From Rhodoblastus sp963828185 (GTDB lineage Bacteria > Pseudomonadota > Alphaproteobacteria > Rhizobiales > Beijerinckiaceae), in assembly GCA_963828185.1 (NCBI GenBank), contig CAWHDV010000001.1, positions 186,001 through 250,000 on the forward strand: 64,000 nt of DNA. The letters run 5' to 3'. This document shows, piece by piece, positions 10,525 to 19,026 of this stretch (the stretch's first letter is position 1; each line of letters opens with the position of its first letter). Under the pieces are notes generated by a model. That model did no database searches. It was not told where the DNA came from and saw only the letters and a program-made list of their open reading frames with translations. The position numbers were made by a program, and so were the translations under genes.

Positions 10525-10531
10525 GAAAAGG

Positions 10532-11611
10532 TCAGAAGTGGATATGCGCCGACATGTTCATGGACTTGCGGGCGCCCGACCACGTGTCGAGATGGTGCTT
10601 GGTGAAGGCGAAGCCCGTCAGTTCGAAGAAGCGCGGCCAGCCGATGCGGTCGATCCATTCGCCCATGCGCTCGTAATCCCTGGCGTTGTCCTTGTACGCG
10701 TAGAGGATCTTCTTCACGACCTCTTCGACTTCCGGCCAGCGCGGAGCGTTATTCGGCAGATTGGCGACGACCAGCTTGTGGAACGTCGGCTTGGAGCGGG
10801 CGTTGGAATGCTTGCCGCCGACCCACACAGCAATCTTGGTCGAATCGGCGCCATTGATTTGCATCGGCGGGCAGGGCGGATAGCAGGCGCCGCAGCAAAC
10901 GCACTTCTGCTCGTCGACTTCGAGCGACGGCTTGCCGTCGACCATGGCCGGACGAATGGCGGCGACCGGGCAACGCGCGACGACGGCGGGCCTTTCGCAG
11001 ACTTTCGAGACGAGATCGTGGTTGATCTTCGGCGGCTTGGTGTATTGCACGTTGATCGAAATGTCGCCCTGGCCGCCGCAGTTGATCTGGCAGCAGGAGG
11101 TGGTGATGCGGACGCGGTTCGGCATTTCCTCGCTGATGAATTCATGATGCATCATGTCCATCAGGCTCTTGACGACGCCGGAGGCGTCGGTGCCGGGAAT
11201 GTCGCAGTGGAGCCAGCCCTGCGTGTGCGAAATCATCGACACCGAATTGCCGGTGCCGCCGACCGGGAAGCCATGCTTGCCGAGCTCATTGATCAGCGGC
11301 TGGACCCTGGAATGGTCGGCCACCATGAACTCGATGTTCGAGCGGGTGGTGAAACGGACATGGCCTTCGGCGAACTTGTCGGCGATGTCGCACAGCGTCC
11401 GGATGGTGTAGACGTCCATCTGGCGCTGCGTCCCGGCGCGCACCGTCCAGATTTCGTCGCCGCTCTTGGCGACATGATGCAGCACGCCGGGACGCGGACG
11501 GTCGTGCCAGGCCCAGGCGCCGTAATTCTTGACCATCAACGGATGCATCAACGGAAACGGATCAGGCACTCCTGTCTCGTCGGGACGGCGCAACGCAACG
11601 GCGCTATTCAT
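10532..11611 (-). CDS. dsrB: DsrB, beta subunit of reverse dissimilatory sulfite reductase
   Basis: 359 residues, ATG at 11611 with AGGGAGAG upstream. It carries the sirohaem/[4Fe-4S] cysteines (T-T-S-C-C-Q-I-N-C-G-G-Q-G-D-I and C-E-R-P-A-V-V-A-R-C-P) and a ferredoxin insertion (C-V-C-C-G-A-C-Y-P-P-C-P-P-M). With DsrA it forms the cytoplasmic alpha2beta2 enzyme that, in sulfur oxidisers, turns DsrC-bound sulfur into sulfite. Length and motifs are complete. Confidence 0.96.
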   Translation of the reverse strand: MNSAVALRRPDETGVPDPFPLMHPLMVKNYGAWAWHDRPRPGVLHHVAKSGDEIWTVRAGTQRQMDVYTIRTLCDIADKFAEGHVRFTTRSNIEFMVADHSRVQPLINELGKHGFPVGGTGNSVSMISHTQGWLHCDIPGTDASGVVKSLMDMMHHEFISEEMPNRVRITTSCCQINCGGQGDISINVQYTKPPKINHDLVSKVCERPAVVARCPVAAIRPAMVDGKPSLEVDEQKCVCCGACYPPCPPMQINGADSTKIAVWVGGKHSNARSKPTFHKLVVANLPNNAPRWPEVEEVVKKILYAYKDNARDYERMGEWIDRIGWPRFFELTGFAFTKHHLDTWSGARKSMNMSAHIHF

Positions 11612-11679
11612 CGATTTCTCTCCCTGGGATATTGGCTTGGCGGCCCCGGTTTAGCCCGGGGCCCGTATTTTTGGACAGA

Positions 11680-12987
11680 TCAGTCGGCGGCGACGTCGAG
11701 TCCGGCTTCACGGGCCTTGCGCTCGAAATATTTCTCGGCTTCGTCGGTGAAGTCGTCGGTGCGGACGTAGCAGGATGTGCGCGGATGATTGACCATGTTC
11801 GGATCGGGATCGATGCCGACCGCCTCGAGGAAGGCCGGCAGGCCGATGCGGTCGATGGTCTCGCCGATGCGCTCGTGCTCCAGCGCGTTGTCGGCGAAGA
11901 AGTCGAGCAGGTTGCGCGCGAACGCCTTGAGCTTCTCGAAATCCTCTTGCGTGTCGAGCTTGATGAAGGGAACCATCATCACGCCCATCATGTCGCCGAC
12001 TTTCAGCGCGCGCTTGCCGCCGATCAGGATCGAGGCGCCCTTGTCGTCGCCGGGCGACAGCGCCTTGGTCATCACGTTGAGACAATGCATGCAGCGCACG
12101 CAGGACTTGTTGTCGACGTCGAGCGTGTCGTCGTCGTTGAGGCTCAGCGCGCGGGTCGGGCACATGGCGATGACATGGTCGATCGCATATTTGCGGCCGA
12201 CGCGCCCGACATAGGCCTTTACCTCGTCCTGGTTGACCTTCATGTCGTCGCGCCAGGTGCCGATCACCGCGAAATCGGCGCGATGGATGGCGTTGACGCA
12301 ATCGTTGCCGCAGCCGGAGAACTTGAACTTGAACTTGTAGGGCAGCGCCGGACGATGCATCTCGTCCAGAAATTCGTTGATGACTTCGCGGTGCGCCTTC
12401 ACTTCGTCGTAGCAAGACATTTCGCAGCGCGCGTGGCCGACGCAGCTCATCGAGGTGCGCATCGCCGGGCCGGCGCCGCCGAGATCGAAGCCGGCCTCGT
12501 TGAATTCATCGAAGGCCGGCTGCACGCTTTCCGAGGAGCAGCCCTGGAACATGATGTCGCCGCTCTGGCCGTGGAAGGCGATCAGGCCCGAGCCGTGCCG
12601 CTCCCAGATGTCGCAAAGCTTGCGCAGCGTGGCGGTGTCGTAATGCAGGCCGGCCGGCGGCTGGATGCGCAGGGTGTGGAATTCCTTCGACGCGGGGAAT
12701 TTGTCGGCGACTTCGGAAAAGCGCGGGATCACGCCGCCGCCATAACCGAAGACGGAAACCGTGCCGCCCTTCCAGTAGCCCTTGCGCTCCTCGTAGGAAT
12801 GCTCGAGCTGGCCGAGCAGGTCGTTCATCATCGGCGCGTATTTCGCGTCCTGGGTGTCGCGCAGCCGTTTGAGGCCGGTCACGAAGCTCGGCCACGGCCC
12901 GGTCTCGAGCTGGTCGAGCATCGGCGTCGCGTGATGAGCAGCGGCCCCGTTATTTCCCTGCGCGCGATCAGATTCGTCTTGCGACAT
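11680..12987 (-). CDS. dsrA: DsrA, alpha subunit of reverse dissimilatory sulfite reductase
   Basis: 435 residues. The ATG at 12987 has GGGAGA upstream and gives M-S-Q-D-E-S-D-R; longer starts run into the control region. Sirohaem/Fe-S cysteines are seen in M-S-C-V-G-H-A-R-C-E-M-S-C and F-S-G-C-G-N-D-C, and the ferredoxin domain has A-M-C-P-T-R-A-L and C-V-R-C-M-H-C. It is the first gene of the operon. Presence of dsrEFH, dsrL and dsrN and absence of dsrD nearby indicate the oxidative type. Confidence 0.96.
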   Translation of the reverse strand: MSQDESDRAQGNNGAAAHHATPMLDQLETGPWPSFVTGLKRLRDTQDAKYAPMMNDLLGQLEHSYEERKGYWKGGTVSVFGYGGGVIPRFSEVADKFPASKEFHTLRIQPPAGLHYDTATLRKLCDIWERHGSGLIAFHGQSGDIMFQGCSSESVQPAFDEFNEAGFDLGGAGPAMRTSMSCVGHARCEMSCYDEVKAHREVINEFLDEMHRPALPYKFKFKFSGCGNDCVNAIHRADFAVIGTWRDDMKVNQDEVKAYVGRVGRKYAIDHVIAMCPTRALSLNDDDTLDVDNKSCVRCMHCLNVMTKALSPGDDKGASILIGGKRALKVGDMMGVMMVPFIKLDTQEDFEKLKAFARNLLDFFADNALEHERIGETIDRIGLPAFLEAVGIDPDPNMVNHPRTSCYVRTDDFTDEAEKYFERKAREAGLDVAAD

Positions 12988-13121
12988 CGACAATCTCCCT
13001 TGGTGCGCGCCATTGATGACTGGCGTCGCGTTTGCGTTATGCAATCTCCCGGTTGCGGGAGCGCCACCCCTGCGCAGCGAACCGTTCCCCGGCTTCCCGC
13101 CAGTTCCGGATCGCATTTTTT

Positions 13122-13174
13122 TGTTTGATCTTGCGATAATAACAGGAAATGCGAATATGAGAATAGATCAAACA
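13122..13174. promoter_or_regulatory. Divergent dsrA/TauD-like control region with 10-base inverted repeat
   Basis: TGTTTGATCT (13122-13131) and AGATCAAACA (13165-13174) are perfect 10-base inverted arms 33 bases apart. They enclose the AT-rich GCGAATATGAGAATAG. The region is much more AT-rich than its surroundings and lies between dsrA (start 12987) and the divergent TauD-like gene (start about 13182), so it very likely holds the promoters and an operator for both. The regulator is unknown; the SqrR-like repressor at 23402 is one candidate. Confidence 0.5.
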
Positions 13175-13181
13175 CGGAAAA

Positions 13182-14192
13182 ATGTTTTTTTTCCAAAAAA
13201 CAGTGGAAACGCCTGTGAACACAAGTGGGTATGGCGGGGAGCCGATTCGCGGAGAACGATTTGCGGCGCCCATGCGCGCGGAGCTGCGCGGGGTTTTTTC
13301 GCTTGAGGGCGACGAATCCTATCGCGGCTGGCGACAGGCGAAACTCGCCCGGTTGGAGCGCGCGATCGATTGCGCGCCGACGCCGATCGCCGATCCGACG
13401 GCGCTGACGAAAGCCGAACGGGACGGGATTCTCGCGCAGATCGCTGACGCCAATATGGCGCTCTATTGCTGGACCGCGACCCCGCCGAGCGATGACGCGC
13501 TGGACCAGTGGCTGCTGGCGATGACCGTGTCCTTCGGCTTGGAGGCGGTCGAGGACCATCGCTCGGCGAACGGGAACGGCGTGGTGCGCATCGAGGTCGC
13601 CGAGGGCGGCGGCCGGCGCGGCTACATTCCTTACACCGACAAGCCCATCAGCTGGCACACCGACGGCTATTACAATTATCACGGGCCTTCGGCCTGCGTG
13701 CGCGCGATGGCGCTGCATTGCGCGAGGGCGGCGGATGAGGGCGGCGTCAACCGGCTGCTTGATCACGAACTGGCCTATCTGCGCCTGCGCGACGAGGATG
13801 CGGCTTCGCTGCGCCTGCTCGCCCATCCCCGCGCCATGACAATTCCGGAGGCGACCGACGAGGCCGGTCGATTTCGGGCGGAAAATGTCGGGCCGGTATT
13901 TTTTGTCGATGGGTCGGGCGCTCTGGCGATGCGCTACACGGCGCGGAAAAAATTCGTCGAGTGGCGCGACGAGCCGACCGCCAAGGCGGCGGAAAAACTG
14001 TTCGCGCTGATCGAAGCGGAGCCTTTGGCGCGGCGTGAAAAGCTGACGGCGGGCCAGGGCGTGCTGTGCAACAATGTCTTGCATGACCGCACCGGCTTCG
14101 CGGACAATGCCGGAGCGTCGCGGCTGCTCTGCCGCATCCGGTTCCACAATGTCATCAATGTCGCAGCAAGGAGCGAAAATGGCGCGGATTAG
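13182..14192 (+). CDS. TauD/TfdA-family Fe(II)/2-oxoglutarate oxygenase-like protein
   Basis: 336 residues from the ATG at 13182; a second ATG at 13272 would give 306. The iron site is visible as S-W-H-T-D-G-Y-Y-N (HxD) and a C-terminal H in V-L-H-D-R-T-G-F, with a 2-oxoglutarate-binding arginine probable in R-L-L-C-R-I-R-F-H-N. Family members oxidise taurine, sulfonates and other small acids, releasing sulfite in the TauD case. Divergent orientation from dsrA suggests a link to sulfur metabolism, perhaps sulfonate-derived sulfite, but the substrate cannot be told. The two small genes downstream overlap or abut it as an operon. Confidence 0.75.
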   Translation: MFFFQKTVETPVNTSGYGGEPIRGERFAAPMRAELRGVFSLEGDESYRGWRQAKLARLERAIDCAPTPIADPTALTKAERDGILAQIADANMALYCWTATPPSDDALDQWLLAMTVSFGLEAVEDHRSANGNGVVRIEVAEGGGRRGYIPYTDKPISWHTDGYYNYHGPSACVRAMALHCARAADEGGVNRLLDHELAYLRLRDEDAASLRLLAHPRAMTIPEATDEAGRFRAENVGPVFFVDGSGALAMRYTARKKFVEWRDEPTAKAAEKLFALIEAEPLARREKLTAGQGVLCNNVLHDRTGFADNAGASRLLCRIRFHNVINVAARSENGAD

Positions 14193-14379
14193 CGAACTCA
14201 TCATCGGCCATCCGGAGGTCCGGAGTTTTGTGGAGCTGGAAAACCTGGTGGTCCAGGCGGCGCGGGACGGCGAGATTCACCTTTATTTCGATATCAAGCC
14301 GGAATTCCCGGACACGCCGCGCAAATGGGAGCAGCAGCTCGAACTCGCCTTTTATCGCGCCGAAAGCGCGCGGCGATGA
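14179..14379 (+). CDS. Small conserved-looking protein of unknown function (66 aa)
   Basis: 66 residues with AAGGAG six bases before the ATG at 14179. It overlaps the end of the TauD-like gene by 14 bases. Sequence M-A-R-I-S-E-L-I-I-G-H-P-E-V-R-S-F is amphipathic, soluble and has no cysteines or membrane segment. No family recognised. Translational coupling to both neighbours (ATGA overlap downstream) says the three proteins work together. Confidence 0.6.
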   Translation: MARISELIIGHPEVRSFVELENLVVQAARDGEIHLYFDIKPEFPDTPRKWEQQLELAFYRAESARR

Positions 14380-14597
14380 GCGCGACCCCGAGGCGCGAAC
14401 TGGCGGAGATTATCGCCCCCTATGGGCGGCGGATAAAACTCGACGAAATCGCCTATGAGAGCGGCATGAACATGCTGCGCCTGACAATTCGCGAAGGTGG
14501 CCGTTTCACCATTCTCGAGATTGACGCGCCCACCGCGGGCGAATGGGGGCGGGTGATGAGCCAATGGGCGGGCGAGCCGGGCGTCGGCTCTGAATGA
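14376..14597 (+). CDS. Small protein of unknown function (73 aa)
   Basis: 73 residues starting at the ATG (14376) that overlaps the previous stop (ATGA). It contains R-R-I-K-L-D-E-I-A-Y-E-S-G-M-N-M-L-R-L and ends with a predicted helix A-G-E-W-G-R-V-M-S-Q-W-A. No cysteines and no family recognised. It forms a three-gene unit with the TauD-like oxygenase and the 66-residue protein. Confidence 0.6.
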   Translation: MSATPRRELAEIIAPYGRRIKLDEIAYESGMNMLRLTIREGGRFTILEIDAPTAGEWGRVMSQWAGEPGVGSE

Positions 14598-14692
14598 TCG
14601 CTAAAGGCGAACGGATCGACAATTATTATTCGATTGTTCGATAGAATATGATCGTTCAATGATGTGACAGACTTGCAACAAAAGGCTGCCAC

Positions 14693-15733
14693 ATGACCAG
14701 CGCGAACGCCGCATCCGGCGCGATTCCCCAGCGACATCCGATTTTCGCGCTCCTTCCCGGGCTCGCCCTCACGGGCGGGATCACGCTTGTCGCCTATGCC
14801 CTGCGCTACATTCCCGGCGTGGACAAGCTGAGCCCGATGATCCTGGCGATCCTGATCGGCGCGGCCATTCACAATTCGCTGGGCGCCATTCCGACGACCG
14901 GCCAGGGCGTCACCTTTTCGCTGAAGCGCATCCTGCGTCTCGCCATCGTGCTCATCGGCTTGCAGCTCACCGCGCAGCAGGCGGCCGAGGTTGGCTTCCA
15001 CGGCCTGGCGATCATCGCCGCCGGCCTGCTCGCTACGCTTGGAATGACCATGCTCGTCGGTCGCCTGCTGGGCGTTCCGCGGGGTCTGGCCCTGCTGATC
15101 GGCGTCGGCACCTCGATCTGCGGCGCCTCGGCCATTGTCGCCGCCAAGGCGGCGACGGGCGGCGAGGACGACGATGCGGCCTACGCCGTCGCCGGCGTCA
15201 CGCTGTTCGGCACCATCGCCATGTTCCTCTACCCCTCCTTGCGCCATGTGCTGCATCTGTCGGACCCGGCCTATGGCCTCTGGGTCGGCTCCTCGGTGCA
15301 TGAAGTGGCGCAGGCGGTGTTCGCCGCCTCGCAGGGCGGTCACGACTCGCTCTATATCGGCACGATCGCCAAGCTCACCCGCGTAGCAATGATGGCGCCG
15401 GTCATCATCATCCTCGGCGAAGTCTTCGCTCGCTACGGCCTGCTGGGCGCGGGCTCGGGTTCGGGCGCCCGCGAGCGTCCGCCGTTCCCGTGGTTCCTCG
15501 TCGGCTTCCTCGCCATGGCGGCGCTGAACAGCCTGGTGGCCATTCCGGCCTTCATCTCCAGCCCCATCCGCGCCGCGACGACCTTCCTCTTGTCGATGGC
15601 CATGGCGGCGATGGGTCTTCACACCAATCTGCGCCATGTGTTTTCGGCGGGCATTCGCCCGCTGGCGCTCGGCCTGTTCGCTTCCGCCTTCATCAGCTTG
15701 CTGGTGCTGACGCTCATCAAGCTGACGATGTGA
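14693..15733 (+). CDS. YeiH/UPF0324-family putative sulfate exporter
   Basis: 346 residues, about ten membrane helices. Family signatures include P-M-I-L-A-I-L-I-G-A-A-I-H-N, G-T-S-I-C-G-A-S-A-I-V-A and V-G-S-S-V-H-E-V-A-Q-A. YeiH-like proteins (PSE family) are proposed to export sulfate or related anions, which fits a cell that makes sulfite or sulfate from sulfur; the substrate is not proven. It follows an AT-rich 95-base region containing an imperfect palindrome, ATTC (14628-14631) to GAAT (14644-14647), that may be its operator. Confidence 0.85.
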   Translation: MTSANAASGAIPQRHPIFALLPGLALTGGITLVAYALRYIPGVDKLSPMILAILIGAAIHNSLGAIPTTGQGVTFSLKRILRLAIVLIGLQLTAQQAAEVGFHGLAIIAAGLLATLGMTMLVGRLLGVPRGLALLIGVGTSICGASAIVAAKAATGGEDDDAAYAVAGVTLFGTIAMFLYPSLRHVLHLSDPAYGLWVGSSVHEVAQAVFAASQGGHDSLYIGTIAKLTRVAMMAPVIIILGEVFARYGLLGAGSGSGARERPPFPWFLVGFLAMAALNSLVAIPAFISSPIRAATTFLLSMAMAAMGLHTNLRHVFSAGIRPLALGLFASAFISLLVLTLIKLTM

Positions 15734-16001
15734 ACGCCGCCTCGACATGCGCCGCCGCGCCGAGGCGCGGGCGAGCGGCGCGCGCGGCGGCGAAGCCATG
15801 TTTTGCTTCGCGCAAGTCTGTCGCCGCCAAGTAGTTGAATTTCGGATTGCCGGCTTGACAGTGCGGAAACAAATGAAATGATGCGAATGTGACGTGATAT
15901 CGCGTCGACAATGGCGACGTTGCAGGGCGCGTCACCGGCAAAATCTCGCGGCGTGCGAAACCGCGCCGGATCAACCACAAAATTCAGCGGGGAAGCGACC
16001 A

Positions 16002-16785
16002 ATGGACAATGCAGGGATGAAGCGCCGCGACGCCCTTTTGGCGATGGGCCTGGGTCTTGCCGCCGGCCTGGCCGGGACGGAGGCGGCGATGGCCGAGTCC
16101 GCCAAGCCGATGACGCTGCCGGCGGGCGCCGACACGTTGAGCGCCCTCGTAGCGCGCCTCGAGAAGGCGCCGCGCCGCCGCGACTTCAAGACCGTGCCGA
16201 TGATCCTGACCGACAAGGCCTATTGGGATCATGAGGCGCTCGACGAAGTCCTGGCCTATCGCGGGCTGAAGCAGTCCTGGGACAATACCGCCCTCGCCGG
16301 CCCCTGGCTCAACGGCATGCGCAATGCGCTCAACGCCCAGGTCTACAGCTTCAAGCACCCGAACTTCCTGGTCGTTTCCGCGAACTCATGGCGTGGCGCA
16401 TCTCGCCCTGCTGGACCAGGCCATGTGGGACAAGTACCAGCTGGCCAAGCTGGCCGGCGACAAGTTCCCGACCAACACGCTGATCGTCGAGAAGCCCGGC
16501 GCTTCCGTCGACGCCAAGGATTTCGAAAATCCCGACGGCGCCTTCTCTGGACACAACCTCTCGATTCAGGCGCTGCAGCGGCGCGGCGTGGTGTTCCTCG
16601 GCTGCCACAACACGATGTGGGAAGTCGGCGAAAAGCTGCTCAAGGCCAACATCAACCCGGACAAGCTTTCGCATGAACAGCTTGCGGCCGAGCTGACCAA
16701 TCATGTCGTTCCGGGCGTCGTGCTGACGCCGGGCATTGTCGCCACGCTGCCGGAGCTCGCTTCGGCCGGCTTCTCCTACGTCTGA
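16002..16785 (+). CDS. Tat-exported DsrE-superfamily protein (single-base frameshift)
   Basis: The ATG at 16002 (GGGGAAG site) opens M-D-N-A-G-M-K-R-R-D-A-L-L-A-M-G, a twin-arginine signal. The rest resembles periplasmic DsrE/DsrF-like proteins: H-P-N-F-L-V-V-S-A-T-H-G-V, then Q-R-R-G-V-V-F-L-G-C-H-N-T and V-V-P-G-V-V-L-T-P-G-I-V-A. The conserved Cys in L-G-C-H-N-T is the probable sulfur-binding residue. The frame breaks at the AA of 16383-16384; dropping one A restores the protein (about 260 residues, total 3n+1). It leads an operon with a binding protein, YeeE/YedE transporters and the TsdA fusion, so a role in periplasmic thiosulfate or sulfane sulfur handling is likely. Confidence 0.75.
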
Positions 16786-16797
16786 TTGAGGCTTTCC

Positions 16798-17802
16798 ATG
16801 CTGCGATCGATTTCGCGCGCGGCGCTGGCCGCGGTTGCGGGCCTGTGCCTGTTCGGCGCCTTTGCGCGAGCCGAGACGCCGGCTTCAGCCTGCGCGCCGG
16901 GCGCCCGGACCTATGCGTTCTATCCGCCCTGGCAGAAGGGCGCCAATAATGACGTCGCGGCCAGCCAGCGGGGTCTCGATTTCACCGAGCCGGACGCCGA
17001 CAATCTCGCCGATTTCCATGGTTCGCCGATCGACCCCAAACTGTCGCTGTTTGTCGGCGGCAATTATTTCTTCGCCATGGCGCAACTGGTCGAGGGCTTC
17101 GAAAAGCTGCATCCCGATTTCAAGGGGCGTGTCTACTGGGAAACCATTCCGCCAGGCCTGCTGGTGAAGCAGATCAAGGCCGGCGGAACCGTCACCGTCG
17201 GCAACATGACCTGGACAGTGAAGCCGGACGCCTATTTCGCCGGGCTGATGAAGGTCAAACAGTATGTGAGCGAGGGGATGCTCGAGGCGCCGCCGGCTCC
17301 CTATGTCACCAACACCCTGACGATCATGCTGCCGAAGGACAATCCGGCGCATGTCGCGAGCCTGGCCGATCTCGCCAGGCCGGACGTGAAACTGGTCATG
17401 CCCAATCCCGCCTACGAGGGCATCGGCCGCCAGATCAAGGCGGCGCTGGCCAAGGCGGGCGGCGATGCGCTGGTCAAGGCGGTTTATGAAACCAAGGTCG
17501 CCAGGGGCACGACGATCCTGACCCATATCCACCATCGCCAGTCGCCGCTCTACTTGATGCAGGGGCGCGCCCAGGCCGGCGTCACCTGGCAGTCGGAAGC
17601 GATATTCCAGGAAAAGGTCGGACACCCGATCGCCAATGTGGATATCCCGGCGGCGCAGAACGCCACGGCGATCTACGCCGGCGCGGTGGTGAAGGGCGCG
17701 CCGCATCCCGCGGCCGCGAAATTGTGGCTCGACTACATCCGTTCGCCCGAAGGGCTGACGATTTTCGAGAGCTACGGTTTCAAGGCCTACAAGGGCGAGT
17801 AA
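16798..17802 (+). CDS. Periplasmic type-2 solute-binding protein of the sulfur module
   Basis: 334 residues from the ATG at 16798 (GAGG six bases upstream) with a signal peptide L-R-S-I-S-R-A-A-L-A-A-V-A-G-L. It looks like a ModA/FbpA-type extracellular binding protein (L-S-L-F-V-G-G-N-Y-F-F-A-M, N-T-L-T-I-M-L-P-K-D-N, V-T-W-Q-S-E-A). No ABC permease or ATPase gene lies beside it. Instead it is followed by two YeeE/YedE genes, so it may deliver an oxyanion such as thiosulfate to them or to the TsdA-like enzyme. The ligand is inferred only from context. Confidence 0.75.
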   Translation: MLRSISRAALAAVAGLCLFGAFARAETPASACAPGARTYAFYPPWQKGANNDVAASQRGLDFTEPDADNLADFHGSPIDPKLSLFVGGNYFFAMAQLVEGFEKLHPDFKGRVYWETIPPGLLVKQIKAGGTVTVGNMTWTVKPDAYFAGLMKVKQYVSEGMLEAPPAPYVTNTLTIMLPKDNPAHVASLADLARPDVKLVMPNPAYEGIGRQIKAALAKAGGDALVKAVYETKVARGTTILTHIHHRQSPLYLMQGRAQAGVTWQSEAIFQEKVGHPIANVDIPAAQNATAIYAGAVVKGAPHPAAAKLWLDYIRSPEGLTIFESYGFKAYKGE

Positions 17803-17842
17803 CATGCCTCGGCACTGGCGCGGAGGTTTGGGGAGAACCGGA

Positions 17843-18409
17843 ATGTCGGCGTCAACGGATGGCTTAGCGCTCGGCTCTGAACGCGCGCAAAAAATCGATT
17901 GGTCGCCCTACCTCGTCGGCGTCGCCATCGGCGTGCTGAGCTGGGCGGCCTTCGCCATCGCCGGCGAGCCGCTTGGGATCACCACCGGCCTGTCGCGCGC
18001 CGCCGCGCCGGTCGCCGGATTCATTTTCGGCTCCGACGCCGTCGCGCGCAATCCGTACTGGAGTTCGATGCCTTTCGCCTGGGATTACGGCGTGCTGTTT
18101 CTTGTCGGCGTGATCGGCGGCTCGCTTGTCACATCGCTGGCGACCGGACGTTTTCGCGTCGAAGCCGTGCCGCGCTTCTGGCGCGCGCGCTTCGGCGGCT
18201 CGGCGGCGAAACGGATGCTGGCGGCCTTCGCCAGCGGCGCCGCGATGATGTTCGGCGCGCGGTTGGCGGGCGGTTGCACCAGCGGCCACGGCCTTTCCGG
18301 CACGATGCAGCTGGCGCTGTCGAGCTGGGTCTTTATCGTCGTCGTCTTCGCCAGCGCGCTGGTCGGCTCGCGTCTGGTTTTCGGACGCAGCGCGGGAGGG
18401 CGCCAATGA
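17843..18409 (+). CDS. YeeE/YedE-family sulfur transporter, first half
   Basis: 188 residues from the ATG at 17843 (GGGGAGAA site). Four to five membrane helices and the signature G-G-C-T-S-G-H-G-L-S-G, whose Cys is the residue used to pass thiosulfate or sulfide in TsuA-type transporters. The protein is half the size of full-length YeeE and is completed by the overlapping next gene, the PmpA/PmpB-like arrangement. Confidence 0.85.
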   Translation: MSASTDGLALGSERAQKIDWSPYLVGVAIGVLSWAAFAIAGEPLGITTGLSRAAAPVAGFIFGSDAVARNPYWSSMPFAWDYGVLFLVGVIGGSLVTSLATGRFRVEAVPRFWRARFGGSAAKRMLAAFASGAAMMFGARLAGGCTSGHGLSGTMQLALSSWVFIVVVFASALVGSRLVFGRSAGGRQ

Positions 18410-18936
18410 GCGTGATCCTGCCACTGGCGATGGGCGGCGTTTTCGGCTTTCTGCTCAGCCTTGCGCGCGTGACCGATTGCAACGTGATCGAGGGTCAGTT
18501 CCGCCTGCGCGATTTCACCATGGTCAAGGTGATGCTGCCGGCCGTGCTCGTCGGCGGCCTGGGCGTGCTGGCGCTGACCCATGCGGGAGACGCGCATTAT
18601 CACGTCAAGAACGCCAATCTGCTGGCGGTTGGCCTCGGCGCCGCCTTGTTCGGACTGGCGCTGGTCTTCCTCGGCTATTGCCCGGGAACGGGCCTCGCCG
18701 CCATTGGCGCCGGCAGCCTGCACGCCGTGGTCGGCGTGCTGGGCATGATCGCCGGCGCCGTGCTCTATGCCTTCAGCTACGCCTGGATCAAGGCGCATGT
18801 CCTTGATATCTGGGCGCTCGGCAAGGTTCGTCTGCCTGAATTGACAGGCGTTCCCGACCTCGTCTGGTTCGGGGCGGTCGCCCTGTTCGCGACAGGGCTT
18901 TTCGCCTGGGCCGAGCGCGGCTCCGCCCGCGCCTGA
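18406..18936 (+). CDS. YeeE/YedE-family sulfur transporter, second half
   Basis: 176 residues, ATG at 18406 overlapping the previous stop. Conserved cysteines lie in V-T-D-C-N-V-I-E-G-Q-F and L-G-Y-C-P-G-T-G-L-A-A, the counterparts of the second half of YeeE. Together the two proteins probably form one pore that moves thiosulfate, sulfide or sulfane sulfur across the inner membrane. Coupling to the binding protein upstream and TsdA-like enzyme downstream supports a thiosulfate link. Confidence 0.85.
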   Translation: MSVILPLAMGGVFGFLLSLARVTDCNVIEGQFRLRDFTMVKVMLPAVLVGGLGVLALTHAGDAHYHVKNANLLAVGLGAALFGLALVFLGYCPGTGLAAIGAGSLHAVVGVLGMIAGAVLYAFSYAWIKAHVLDIWALGKVRLPELTGVPDLVWFGAVALFATGLFAWAERGSARA

Positions 18937-19026
18937 CAATGAGCGAACCAAAAAAGACGATCGCGGGGGATCGCACTGGAATGATCGCAGCTCCGGCAAG
19001 GCGCGCGAAGAATTTGGGAGGAATGA

